Source of the DNA: a virus
Direction: 5' to 3' (one strand)
Virus record (IMG/VR): IMGVR_UViG_3300037502_002252
Location: 1-30,334 of that record
DNA: 30,334 bases
Shown: positions 5,413-13,265 of the stretch, one piece after another
Layout of the letters: each line of letters starts with the position of its first letter
Position numbering within the stretch: position 1 is the first letter of the stretch
Made by a program: the position numbers and the translations under genes
The notes under the pieces: generated by a model
The model's input: the letters and a program-made list of their open reading frames with translations, nothing else
What the model was told of the DNA's origin: nothing
The model's database searches: none

Positions 5413-6732
5413 ATGGCAATAGAAAACAAACAGGCAGAAGCCTGGGTGTTGGGTGCTTTACTTGACGGCAACGACGGCGCAACCGGCAAAGCCACCGCTG
5501 ACTTAATTGCGGCCAGTGGCTTGAAGGCCAATGACTTTCACTTCAAGGCCCCGCGGCTTTGCTTTGAAGTCATGGAAAAGTGCCTGAAACAAGGCATTGC
5601 GCCCACCATCAAAAACCTACTGACGCACGCAAACAATGACTTGGGTGGGTTGACGCTTGAACGCCTGTTGTCATTGAAAAACACCAACGCACTGACGTTT
5701 GACGAATTCATGACGCAAACGCAGGAGTTGCGGCGGCTTGCGCAACTGCGTGACGCGGCCAAATTTTTGACAGAAGAAAAAGTCAGTAAGGCGACCAAAC
5801 GGGAGGAATTGGCCACCAAATTTGGCACCTACGCTGAAAGCCTGGCAGTCACCAACGAAGTGGACGAAGTTGGAAGTGTTGACTTGCACGAATTGTGCGA
5901 CACCTGGCAACAAAACATTGTTAACGGTGCGTCACCTTTCATTGCCACTGGCGTCAAAGTGTTGGACGAAGCAATCAACGGTTTTGTGCCCAACTTAAAC
6001 GTTATTGGCGGGTTGCCGTCCGTGGGTAAGTCGGCATTGGTGGCTGAAATTGTTTACAACGTCCTTTCCAGGGGTGTGCCTTGTGGTTTTTTCGGCCTTG
6101 AAGACGCGACCGCCTGGATTGCCAAACGGCACATGGCAAGACAAATGAAGTTGAAAGTGTGGGAAGTTGGCTTTCGGCGACTGAACGAAATGCAAATGGA
6201 GGCAATGCAAACCGTTGCCGGTGAGTTGGACGAAAAATTGCGCCTGATGACGGTGTTTCGACGTGCCGGAATTTCCGCTGACGAATTAATCAGCAGGGCA
6301 CGAAGTTGGATTGTCAACCGTGGCGTCAAGTGCGTCTTTATTGACCACGGCGGTGAAGTTAACCACGGCACCAACATGCGTGACAGGTATGACTTGGCAG
6401 TTGCCAACACCTACAGGGCACTTCGTGACTTGGCAATCAACTACAAGGTGCCGGTGGTTGTATTGGCGCACTTCAACCGGCAGACAGGTGACGGCATGCC
6501 AACCATGCGGAGTTTTGCGGAGTCAGAATACATTGCACGCATGGCCCGCTTGGCGTTGGGTTTGTGGAGGCACCCAACGACACAAAAGTTGGAATGCACC
6601 ATTTTGAAGCAAACCGAAGGCCGCAAGGGCGACACAGTGGAATTGGAAATGGACGTTGACGCTGCGCTTGTGAAGAGTGAAGGCGGCAGGCTTATGGAGT
6701 ACAGGGACTTGGAAGTGACTTATGGAAATTGA
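5413..6732 (+). CDS. dnaB: DnaB-like replicative helicase
   Basis: 439 residues. The N-terminal domain (about 1-110) resembles DnaB-N (AWVLGALLDG). The RecA-like core begins at FIATGVKVLDEAINGF and contains Walker A GGLPSVGKS (199-207), Walker B VKCVFIDHGG (306-314) and the motif VVVLAHFNRQ with its arginine and glutamine. The phage thus brings its own replicative motor; a polymerase or separate primase is not encoded, so those come from the host. A GGGGG ribosome site lies before the ATG, twelve bases after the loader stop, and the next gene overlaps by eleven bases. Confidence 0.9.
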   Translation: MAIENKQAEAWVLGALLDGNDGATGKATADLIAASGLKANDFHFKAPRLCFEVMEKCLKQGIAPTIKNLLTHANNDLGGLTLERLLSLKNTNALTFDEFMTQTQELRRLAQLRDAAKFLTEEKVSKATKREELATKFGTYAESLAVTNEVDEVGSVDLHELCDTWQQNIVNGASPFIATGVKVLDEAINGFVPNLNVIGGLPSVGKSALVAEIVYNVLSRGVPCGFFGLEDATAWIAKRHMARQMKLKVWEVGFRRLNEMQMEAMQTVAGELDEKLRLMTVFRRAGISADELISRARSWIVNRGVKCVFIDHGGEVNHGTNMRDRYDLAVANTYRALRDLAINYKVPVVVLAHFNRQTGDGMPTMRSFAESEYIARMARLALGLWRHPTTQKLECTILKQTEGRKGDTVELEMDVDAALVKSEGGRLMEYRDLEVTYGN

Positions 6733-7108
6733 AATGCAAAGCGTTGTTGACTGCCTGCGCGGTGCGCGGCAATTACTGGCCAAAGGCTTCTGCCCACATT
6801 TCACCAAGGCAGTGGAAAGGGTGGGTGGCGAAGTGCGACACGTCGTTTATGCGGGGCCAAAATTCCACCGCGAAATTTACGAATGGGCACCTGACGACGC
6901 CTTGTACGAAGGCGCAGGCCGAAACGGTGACGTTGCGCTTGCGGTTGAAGAGTTTTTGCGGCCCATGACGGCACCTGTGTTTTCAATCATGCAATACAGC
7001 AGAAAGGAGGGCGTCACCAAGGCGCATGTGTTGGCCGTGTTTGACGCAGCCATTGCCAGGGCGCAGGCAAAGTTGAAGGCAGGAAGTTTGACTTACAAGG
7101 TAGAATAA
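6722..7108 (+). CDS. Unknown early protein (128 aa)
   Basis: Not recognised. It starts within the end of the helicase gene, with GGAAG ahead of the ATG. A soluble alpha/beta-looking protein: VVDCLRGARQLLAKGFC, then RHVVYAGPKFHREIYEWAPDD and a C-terminal helix with FDAAIARAQAKLKAG. No signal peptide or membrane segment. Position between helicase and RusA suggests a replication-period role, without direct evidence. Confidence 0.7.
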   Translation: MEIEMQSVVDCLRGARQLLAKGFCPHFTKAVERVGGEVRHVVYAGPKFHREIYEWAPDDALYEGAGRNGDVALAVEEFLRPMTAPVFSIMQYSRKEGVTKAHVLAVFDAAIARAQAKLKAGSLTYKVE

Positions 7109-7113
7109 GGGGC

Positions 7114-7416
7114 ATGTATTGCCATGCGAAAAATTGCCGCGACCTGATTACTTCCAACGGCAACGGCCCGTTTTGCTTTATGCACCAACAGGAAAACATT
7201 GTGTTGGCGCAGAAGGAAACCGTTTATTTGCACGGCAACGGTTACGGACATGCAACCTGCCACGTTTGTTTTTTGCCGCAGGAATTTCGGCACGGCAAAT
7301 TCTCAAAACATGAGGACGAAGATGGGCCATGCCAAGGCAGCAACCAAGAAATTGCAGTTTTGCGCGTTACAAAGGTGCGCAAGGCTGAAAAAACCAAAGG
7401 AAACAAACGATGTTAA
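7114..7416 (+). CDS. Cys/His-rich small protein, probable zinc binder
   Basis: 100 residues with Cys3, Cys8, Cys21 and His24 (CHAKNC ... FCFMH), a plausible zinc site, followed by HATCHVCF with another CxxC. The C-terminal third is basic. AGGGG sits immediately before the ATG, unusually close. Its stop overlaps the next start. No family recognised; a small nucleic-acid-binding or host-takeover protein is possible. Confidence 0.65.
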   Translation: MYCHAKNCRDLITSNGNGPFCFMHQQENIVLAQKETVYLHGNGYGHATCHVCFLPQEFRHGKFSKHEDEDGPCQGSNQEIAVLRVTKVRKAEKTKGNKRC

Positions 7417-8036
7417 ATGCGTCACTTCCGTTTCATTTCTACGCGTATGTTTATTCTGAATTTCTGCGCAACCATGAGGAAGGCCAGGGCACGAAGGAAA
7501 GGTGTCTGGTATTTGGACTTTCAAGCCATGCCTCCAGAAGCCTTGGTTGGCATGTGTTGACGGAAGCTGGCGCAACGTTTTGGAACATTCCCACGCACGG
7601 CCTTGCACACAAAGAAGACGCTACGAAGCAAGACTTGACGTTATTGCAACCGTGGGACTGTTTTTCTGAAAACGTGGCGGTGACGGAATTTAAGGCACTT
7701 CGACACATGCGCGTGGAAGCCTTGCTTGCGGGCGTGCCGCGCATGTTGGGCACCTACCTTTTCACGGTTGACTGGTTTGACAATGGTTACAGTCGGGAGC
7801 CAGAGCAAGCCAAGTGTGCGCACATTGTCGCCTTGGACGACGGCAACATTGCGGCACTGCCCAACAACCGCGTCATTTGGTTTGATTCCAGTTTCACAAC
7901 GTCCAAGCCCAACGCAGAAAAACCCAATTACCGCGTCAACACCCACCAATGGCGTTGTGAAGTGGAGCCCCGCAGCGGAAAGGAAGGAAGCAATGGAGCC
8001 AATGAAAGTGACGTTGCCTTACCCGCCCAGCGTTAA
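7410..8036 (+). CDS. Unknown early protein (208 aa)
   Basis: No family recognised. A soluble protein with mixed content, Trp and His rich in the centre (GWHVLTEAGATFWNIPTHG, LTLLQPWDCFSEN) and ending in a Ser/Asn-rich low-complexity tail that overlaps the RusA gene by 44 bases. AAAGGAAA precedes the ATG. It could be an enzyme, but I see no catalytic motif. The tail may exist only because of the overlap. Confidence 0.7.
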   Translation: MLNASLPFHFYAYVYSEFLRNHEEGQGTKERCLVFGLSSHASRSLGWHVLTEAGATFWNIPTHGLAHKEDATKQDLTLLQPWDCFSENVAVTEFKALRHMRVEALLAGVPRMLGTYLFTVDWFDNGYSREPEQAKCAHIVALDDGNIAALPNNRVIWFDSSFTTSKPNAEKPNYRVNTHQWRCEVEPRSGKEGSNGANESDVALPAQR

Positions 8037-8451
8037 CCATTATGTGCGCTTCACCACGAGGGGCTTTGCCTACCAGTCAAAAGAAGCCAAGGCCTACAAA
8101 CAAGGCGCGAAGTTGCGGGCATTGACGCAAGGCATGCGGCCCATACTGGAAGGCGAAGTGTGTTTGTTGGTTACAGTGTACCGGCCCGCCAAACGCGGCG
8201 ACTTGGACAACCACTTGAAGGTGTTGTTGGACTCACTCAACGGCGTTGCATACGCTGACGACAAACAGGTTGGTGAATTGTTTGTGAGTCGGTTTGAGGA
8301 CGCAGCCAACCCCCGCGTCGTTGTGTCTGTGTGGCCGCGTGACGTCAAAACCGCGACAAAGCCAACCAAACGTGTTACACTGAAAAAGACAGCTTCCAAG
8401 GTGACGAAGGGTGAAAATGAAACAAAGCAAAATGACAATTCAGGACGTTGA
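7993..8451 (+). CDS. rusA: RusA-like Holliday junction resolvase
   Basis: 152 residues. The N-terminal LPYPPSVNHYVR and the catalytic stretch KRGDLDNHLKVLLDSLNG followed by YADDKQV carry the conserved aspartates of RusA that bind magnesium and cut four-way junctions. The extra C-terminal tail (TLKKTASKVTKGENETKQ) is basic and overlaps the next gene by 35 bases. AAGGAAG precedes the ATG; a second ATG three codons on is possible. It should resolve branches formed by the Erf-type pathway before packaging. Confidence 0.87.
   Translation: MEPMKVTLPYPPSVNHYVRFTTRGFAYQSKEAKAYKQGAKLRALTQGMRPILEGEVCLLVTVYRPAKRGDLDNHLKVLLDSLNGVAYADDKQVGELFVSRFEDAANPRVVVSVWPRDVKTATKPTKRVTLKKTASKVTKGENETKQNDNSGR
8353..8381 (+). 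promoter_or_regulatory. Candidate promoter/operator inside the end of rusA
   Basis: GCGACA, 17 bases, then extended TGT-TACACT. The -10 contains a perfect GTGTTACAC palindrome identical in form to the sites in the divergent control region. It would drive the 77-aa protein gene and the packaging genes behind it. Confidence 0.45.
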
Positions 8452-8650
8452 AACAAAGGCGCCTGAAACAAAGGCCACGTTTGCACGCATCGTACGCACA
8501 GGCGCGGCTTGGCAGGTGTTGTCAGTGGACTTGCCTGAAAGTGTCGTTGCCAAATACGTCAGGCACGGCAGTGAGCCGGATTTATACCCAAACATTGAAA
8601 GAAAATTGTTGGTGGAAGCAAGAAAAACGGATTTTGACTCATGGAAATAA
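8417..8650 (+). CDS. Small protein of unknown function (77 aa)
   Basis: Not recognised. The C-terminal half (VLSVDLPESVVAKYVRHGSE) could form a strand-helix unit. The start follows GAAGGG; a later ATG five codons on lacks a good ribosome site. It overlaps rusA by 35 bases and the following gene by ten. Preceded by a candidate promoter. Confidence 0.6.
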   Translation: MKQSKMTIQDVETKAPETKATFARIVRTGAAWQVLSVDLPESVVAKYVRHGSEPDLYPNIERKLLVEARKTDFDSWK

Positions 8651-8859
8651 TCGCAACGGTTGGCATTTTGGCTTCCTTTGGCGTGTATCTTGTGGAACGG
8701 TTGCTTGCTTCCAAGCGCGTGGAGGCACGGCTTGCCTATGAGTTGGAAAGGCAGTTGGAGGCGCAGAAGCAGGAAATGAAGGCTGAAATGTTGGTGTGGG
8801 GCGAACGCATAGAAAACATTCAAACCCGTTTGAATAAAATGGAATTAAGGGGCCGCTAA
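8641..8859 (+). CDS. Small membrane-anchored coiled-coil protein (72 aa)
   Basis: An N-terminal hydrophobic segment (residues 2-22, IIATVGILASFGVYLVERLLA) is followed by a long charged helix with heptad spacing (about 25-70, ending in IENIQTRLNKMEL). Shape resembles inner-membrane spanins or small holin partners, but it sits far from the lysis block, just ahead of terminase. Start overlaps the preceding stop. Function not assigned. Confidence 0.6.
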   Translation: MEIIATVGILASFGVYLVERLLASKRVEARLAYELERQLEAQKQEMKAEMLVWGERIENIQTRLNKMELRGR

Positions 8860-9180
8860 ATGGACTCGAAACCGCTTCCAGTAGGTTTACGCCCGTTTCA
8901 TAAGGGTGACCCGCGTGCAAGGGCCGCAGGGCAAATGAACGGCGTCTCCCAGCGCGCTAAACTTATTAAGAAGTTGAAGACGTTTGACGACAAAGCATGG
9001 GCCACCTTGGGCAACTTGTTTGAATCCAATGACCCGCACCTTGCCCTTGAGGCCTTGCGCATTTGGGCCAAATACCGCCTTCACTGCCTCACCACCGACA
9101 AGTCACTGGAAACCCGTGAATCCGTGCCGCGTATGTCGCCCGAATTTGCCAAACGCATTTTGGAGGCCCTGGACTCGTGA
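8860..9180 (+). CDS. Putative terminase small subunit
   Basis: 106 residues, basic N-terminus (FHKGDPRARAAGQMNGVSQRAKLIKKLK) and a helical centre (DDKAWATLGNLFESNDPHLALEALRIWAKY), as in many small terminase proteins of the type that begin with a basic PGDPR-like segment. Two genes before the large terminase and the only good candidate for the DNA-recognition subunit. A classic HTH is not obvious, so the call rests mostly on size, charge and place. GGGGCC precedes the ATG, which directly follows the previous stop. Confidence 0.5.
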   Translation: MDSKPLPVGLRPFHKGDPRARAAGQMNGVSQRAKLIKKLKTFDDKAWATLGNLFESNDPHLALEALRIWAKYRLHCLTTDKSLETRESVPRMSPEFAKRILEALDS

Positions 9181-9377
9181 GTGAATGGCAAAGCCGTCAA
9201 TACTCAAAAATGAAGTGGAAGGAAGTGCCAGACCCAACCAAGCGCATGCGCTACGAAAAAAGCCATGCGTGGCACTTCACGTTTGAAGGCCGTGACGTTG
9301 ACGCCAATGAAGCGTATGCGAAGAATTACGACGCCATTGATTGGAGTGACGACGGTACAAAGTCAAATGACGAATGA
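9177..9377 (+). CDS. Small protein between terminase genes (66 aa)
   Basis: A GTG start overlaps the preceding stop (GTGA) with GGAGG eight bases ahead; its own end overlaps the large terminase start (ATGA). The product is Trp/Tyr-rich at first (MSEWQSRQYSKMKWKEV) and strongly acidic at the end (DAIDWSDDGTKSNDE). No domain recognised; may assist packaging by position. Confidence 0.6.
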   Translation: MSEWQSRQYSKMKWKEVPDPTKRMRYEKSHAWHFTFEGRDVDANEAYAKNYDAIDWSDDGTKSNDE

Positions 9378-10900
9378 CAGACATACAAGCCATACTGACG
9401 CAGGCCACCAAAGAAGACTTGGAGGCCATACAACGTGAGGCCCGCGAGGCCCTTTGGTTGTCAGGTGACTTGACGTTTCTGCTACACGCAGGCCAAAAAG
9501 AAGCTTGGGAGGCCATACAAGCCAGCGGCCTTTCCCGCTACGTCCTTGAAATTGCCCGCAAGTGGGGCAAGACTTGGTTTTTGGTTGTCGTTGCGGCAAT
9601 GCAATGCCTTAAGAAGCCAGGAAGCCGCGTTGTTTACGGTGCGCCAAGCCTGAAACACTTAACGGAATTTGTCCTTCCAGTCATGTCAGAAATTACGAAG
9701 GACGCGCCTGACGCAGTGCGACCTGAATTTTCCGTACAGTCAGGACACTGGACGTTCCCAAATGGCAGTTGGGTGCATTTGTTTGGTGCTGACGACAAAC
9801 GCAAGGCAGACAGAGGCCGCGGCCCGAAGGCTGAATTGGCCATATTCGATGAATGCGGATTTTCGCCCGTCCTTCAATATGTGCTGACGTCCATTTTCCG
9901 GCCTTCGTTACTTCATGGCGGTGGCCTGACGTTGTTGGCGTCGACGCCCGCAGAGGAGCCGGAACACGACTTCACGCGCATTTGTGAAGTTGCGGAGGCC
10001 AACGGCAGTCACATGCGCAAAACCATTTTTGACAACCCGCTACTGACGAAAGGCCAAGTGCAACGTTTCATTGAGGAGGACGCCCGCGACAATGGCTTCA
10101 CCGTCGAAGAATACATGCGCACGTCTGAATTTCGGCGGGAGTATTTAGCAGAAAGGGTGACGGACAAAACGTTGTCAGTGGTTGGTGACGACTGGGAAAA
10201 TGTCCGTGACGCCTGCTTCGTGGAGGTGCCGCGGCCGGAATTTTTCGACGGTTACGTTGCTTTGGACTTTGGAGGCGTTGACCCACATGCCGCCTTGTTT
10301 GGCTTTTGGGACTTCAAGGCGTCATGCCTTGTCATTGAAGACGAAGTTTTGCTTCGTGACGGTGAAAACACGGCACAACTTGCGGAGGCCATAAAGGCAA
10401 AGGAAACGGCCTTGTGGGGCGCGTCAGGGTGGAACGGCACGTTACGGGGCACGAAGGAAGTGCAGGCCTTGCCTGACTGGATTCAAACCGGCATTGAGGC
10501 CCCTGCGCAGCCATACCTGCGCGTTTGCGACACAGACGTTGCGTTGGCCCGTGACTTGGCGCAGCTTCACGGCGTTGGCTTTCTACCCACCGCAAAGGAC
10601 GAGAAGGTTTTGCAGGTGAATGAATTGCGCGTTTTATTCCGTCAGGGACGGGTCAAAATACACCCACGGTGCCGCAATTTGGACAGACACCTACGTCAAA
10701 CCCTTTGGGCCTCCCACCGGCAGACGGACTACAAGCGCAAGAACGGCGAACATGGCGACTTACTGGACGCCTTGGTTTACATGGTGCGCAATGTGCGAAA
10801 AAGTCGCAACCCGTGGCCAGAAAGTTGGGGCCGTGACACTGACAACACCTGGAAGCGGCCGGAACCGGCTTCAAGCCTGCGCAAGTTGGTGCGGCGTTAA
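9374..10900 (+). CDS. terL: Terminase large subunit
   Basis: 508 residues, the packaging motor and nuclease. ATPase: adenine/Walker A region ARKWGKTW (61-68), Walker B ELAIFDE (154-160), coupling motif LLASTPAE (187-194). Nuclease of RNase H fold: Asp297 in VALDFGG, acidic EDE at 322-324, Asp386 in VCDTD and the final HGDLLDALVY with Asp462 and Asp465. ATGA-coupled to the small gene before it, with no clear ribosome site of its own. The packaging type (cos, pac or direct repeats) cannot be told from the protein alone. Confidence 0.92.
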   Translation: MTDIQAILTQATKEDLEAIQREAREALWLSGDLTFLLHAGQKEAWEAIQASGLSRYVLEIARKWGKTWFLVVVAAMQCLKKPGSRVVYGAPSLKHLTEFVLPVMSEITKDAPDAVRPEFSVQSGHWTFPNGSWVHLFGADDKRKADRGRGPKAELAIFDECGFSPVLQYVLTSIFRPSLLHGGGLTLLASTPAEEPEHDFTRICEVAEANGSHMRKTIFDNPLLTKGQVQRFIEEDARDNGFTVEEYMRTSEFRREYLAERVTDKTLSVVGDDWENVRDACFVEVPRPEFFDGYVALDFGGVDPHAALFGFWDFKASCLVIEDEVLLRDGENTAQLAEAIKAKETALWGASGWNGTLRGTKEVQALPDWIQTGIEAPAQPYLRVCDTDVALARDLAQLHGVGFLPTAKDEKVLQVNELRVLFRQGRVKIHPRCRNLDRHLRQTLWASHRQTDYKRKNGEHGDLLDALVYMVRNVRKSRNPWPESWGRDTDNTWKRPEPASSLRKLVRR

Positions 10901-10903
10901 AAG

Positions 10904-10932
10904 TTGACTTTCTTAAACGTCAAGAGTCTAAT
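10904..10932 (+). promoter_or_regulatory. Late promoter ahead of the capsid gene
   Basis: TTGACT and TCTAAT with exactly 17 bases between them, each one mismatch from consensus, starting four bases after the terL stop. It would give a leader of about 185 bases before the major capsid gene. Confidence 0.55.
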
Positions 10933-10958
10933 CAAGTCAAATAGGCTTCAAAGGCCCC

Positions 10959-11114
10959 GACGTTTCAAGTGCTTTGTTTTCGGCGCAAGCCCTGACAACG
11001 CATGCCAAACGCGGCCCCTTCGACGCTTCGCTTTGTTTCTTTCGGCGCAGGCCCTCAGAGACACCCAAAACACTTTTGACGTTTCAAACACTTAACGCGC
11101 TTCACTGCGCAGAG
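10959..11114 (+). repeat. Degenerate repeats in the capsid-gene leader
   Basis: Three related units start at 10959, 11022 and 11078. The first and third share GACGTTTCAA and CTT; the first and second share GCTTTGTTT and CGGCGCANGCCCT. They look like an old duplication within the 224-base non-coding leader, which otherwise holds only the promoter at its left end and GAGGT before the ATG at its right. Confidence 0.45.
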
Positions 11115-11124
11115 GTATGCCCAC

Positions 11125-12387
11125 ATGGCTGACGCACCTAATACGATTACGACACTGGCAGGCTTGCACAAGGAAGTTTACGGCTCGGAAAATGACATTG
11201 ACAAGGTTTTGCCGGCTTCTGCCGTTTTGCAAGACGTCATTCCGTTTGCCACTGAAAACAAAATTGGCGACAGCTATCACCAAGCGGTGACGCTGGCTCA
11301 TGAAAACGGCTTTACCTACAATGGCACCGGCGGCAGCGTCGTGACGTTGAAGGAAACCGTTGCCGGAATCACCCGTGACGCCACAATCACTTCCGCTGAA
11401 ATGATTGGCCGTGCCCAGTTGTCCTACACTGCGGCGTCCCGCGCTACCGCAGGAGGCCCCCAGGCCTTCCGCAAGGCCATGACGCAGGTGCTGATGAACC
11501 TCCGCAAGTCGGCAGCGAAGCGCGTTGAATTGTCCTTGCTTTACGGACAGGAAGGCCTTGGCGTCGTTGAGTCACGAAGCAATGATGACATTGTTGTGAA
11601 GGCTTCTGACTGGTCACCTGCCACTTTCTCAGGACTCAATAATTCCATCATGGAGTTTTGGGAAAACACGACGGAACACGGTGCAACGGCCGGTTCAACC
11701 CTTAACACTGTGACCTATTCAACCCGCACCTTGGGCTTTGCTTCGTCCGGCCCCTCGGGCGGCACCGCGGTTGACGCTGATGACGTCATTTTCTTCCTGG
11801 GAGCCCAGGACGGCGCAACTTACAACGAAATGGTTGGCCTGATGAAGATTGCCGCATCGTCAACCACGTTGTTTGGTATCAACCCCGCCACCGCTGGCCA
11901 GTCCGATTGGAAAGGCAACGCCGTGACGTCGTTTGGTGCCCCGACGATGGCCCGCTATCTGAATGCGTTGACTGTTGCAGTGGAGCGCGGCTTGGAAGGC
12001 AAGGTTTTCTTGCTTGTACCTCCCAAGGCGTTTGAAGTGCTTAACAGTGACATGGCTGGCCAGCGTATGTTTGACGGCAGCTACTCGAAGTCGATTGCCA
12101 CCAACGGAAGTCAGGCAATCCGTTTTTACGGACAGAATGGTGAAGTTGAAGTGCGCGTCCACCCGTACCTTCGCAACGGACACTCGGTCTTCTTTGACCC
12201 CGAGTGCCTCAAGCGCATTGGCTCGGCGGAATTGGGCATGGGCGTGCCTGGAAGCGGCGATGAACGCCAAATCTACTTCCACCTTGAAAGCAAGAACGCC
12301 TTCGAGTTGCGCACCTACACTGACCAGGCACTCTTCTGCGTTGCGCCGAACAAGTTGGTTCACATTTCTGGCCTGACCTACCCGTAA
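11125..12387 (+). CDS. Major capsid protein
   Basis: 420 residues without the usual leader peptide. Features fitting an HK97-fold coat protein of the P22/N4-like type are ITTLAGLHKEVYG at the start, a helical stretch with AFRKAMTQVLMNLRKSAAKRVELSLLYGQEGLG (about 117-150), SVFFDPECLKR, and a C-terminal FELRTYTDQALFCVAPNKLVHISG. It stands alone between a promoter leader and a large hairpin, and its codon use includes more CTC and CTG than neighbouring genes, as expected for the most abundant product. A separate scaffold gene lies far downstream. Call based on size, sequence style and context. Confidence 0.78.
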   Translation: MADAPNTITTLAGLHKEVYGSENDIDKVLPASAVLQDVIPFATENKIGDSYHQAVTLAHENGFTYNGTGGSVVTLKETVAGITRDATITSAEMIGRAQLSYTAASRATAGGPQAFRKAMTQVLMNLRKSAAKRVELSLLYGQEGLGVVESRSNDDIVVKASDWSPATFSGLNNSIMEFWENTTEHGATAGSTLNTVTYSTRTLGFASSGPSGGTAVDADDVIFFLGAQDGATYNEMVGLMKIAASSTTLFGINPATAGQSDWKGNAVTSFGAPTMARYLNALTVAVERGLEGKVFLLVPPKAFEVLNSDMAGQRMFDGSYSKSIATNGSQAIRFYGQNGEVEVRVHPYLRNGHSVFFDPECLKRIGSAELGMGVPGSGDERQIYFHLESKNAFELRTYTDQALFCVAPNKLVHISGLTYP

Positions 12388-12396
12388 CAAGTTGTT

Positions 12397-12452
12397 TGGG
12401 CTCAATGACTCCACAAGGCGACTTGTGGGGTTGTTTGAGCCCATAACCTTTT
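12397..12452 (+). terminator. Large two-part hairpin after the capsid gene
   Basis: Outer arms TGGGCTCAA (12397-12405) and TTGAGCCCA (12435-12443) enclose an inner stem CCACAAG/CTTGTGG closed by a GCGA loop. The T-run after it is short (CTTTT), so it is probably a partial terminator or an mRNA 3'-end stabiliser allowing high capsid expression with reduced read-through. Confidence 0.6.
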
Positions 12453-12467
12453 CCTTCGAGGTATTTT

Positions 12468-12968
12468 ATGGCTGACACGGCTTCAATTTTAGTTATTGAC
12501 CAGACAAGTCCCTTGGACATCGGGACGCGCAACAGCAAAGACGCATTGGAAATCATTCGGAATTACATGAACGGCGCACTTGGCGGCAACAAACGCGTCA
12601 ACAGCATTCGCGTGTTTCCAGACGGCACGGACAACGTTTATGCGTCCGGCACCGTCACAATTGCGTCCGGCTCTGGCACAGTGTCAATTACCATTAACGG
12701 TGTTGCAATCAGTCGCACATGGGCAACTTCAGACACTGCAACCGCCACGGCCTTTGTGAGTGACATTAACGGCAGCACCAACGCATTGGTGAAAAACCAC
12801 GTTGCAGCCACGTCGGCGGCAGGCGTTGTCACTATTACCGCCAAGGCACCTGGCCAATGGGGCAATGCGGTGACGCTGGCAGCGGCTGGCACGGGCATGA
12901 CCGCTTCCGGTGCCCGATTGACAAGCGGCGCAGGCGCAGACACTGCGGCCGTCACCATTTCACTTTAA
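12468..12968 (+). CDS. Virion structural protein, possible head decoration
   Basis: 166 residues, the first half with an N-terminal helix (DALEIIRNYMNGALGG), the second rich in beta strands and Ala/Thr/Ser: GTVTIASGSGTVSITINGV, then DTATATAFVSDING and APGQWGNAVTLAA. This repeat style is known in tail-sheath-like and other virion beta domains. Place directly behind the capsid gene suggests a decoration or head-surface protein. GAGGT lies before the ATG. Function is inferred. Confidence 0.6.
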   Translation: MADTASILVIDQTSPLDIGTRNSKDALEIIRNYMNGALGGNKRVNSIRVFPDGTDNVYASGTVTIASGSGTVSITINGVAISRTWATSDTATATAFVSDINGSTNALVKNHVAATSAAGVVTITAKAPGQWGNAVTLAAAGTGMTASGARLTSGAGADTAAVTISL

Positions 12969-12977
12969 GGGGCCATC

Positions 12978-13250
12978 ATGGACGGAATGAAAAAAGCCGC
13001 AAAGTTGGAAGCCTTGAAGGAAATTCTTACCATGATTGGCGACATGGAAGCGGAGCCATTCAGCCCCAAACCAGAAATTAAAGCCATGAAGGTGGGCATT
13101 TTGGCAAAGAAGCCTTTGGGGCAGGAAATGGACATGCCCGAAGGCATGGGTGAAGGCGACAAAGAAGAAAAAGAGCCAGCGGTTGAGTTGGAAGCAAGCG
13201 GCGGCGACATTGAAGAAATCAAGCGCAAGCTTATGGCCCTATTGAAGTAA
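12978..13250 (+). CDS. Small acidic Met/Lys-rich protein (90 aa)
   Basis: No family recognised. Helical N-terminus (AAKLEALKEILTMIGDME), a central Met/Gly/Glu-rich segment (QEMDMPEGMGEGDKEEKE) and a C-terminal helix (IEEIKRKLMALLK). AAGGGG precedes the start. Flexible, charged and placed among head genes; a small structural or assembly factor is plausible. Confidence 0.65.
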   Translation: MDGMKKAAKLEALKEILTMIGDMEAEPFSPKPEIKAMKVGILAKKPLGQEMDMPEGMGEGDKEEKEPAVELEASGGDIEEIKRKLMALLK

Positions 13251-13265
13251 CCAGGAGGCGCGGCA

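Noticed and set aside
10904-11095. Small plus-strand frame in the capsid leader
   Set aside because: Cys/Arg/Phe-rich junk composition, no ribosome site, and it covers the promoter and degenerate repeats.
11860-12444. Long minus-strand frame (194 codons) antisense to the capsid gene
   Set aside because: Shadow of the capsid codons; no promoter or ribosome site and no recognisable protein features.
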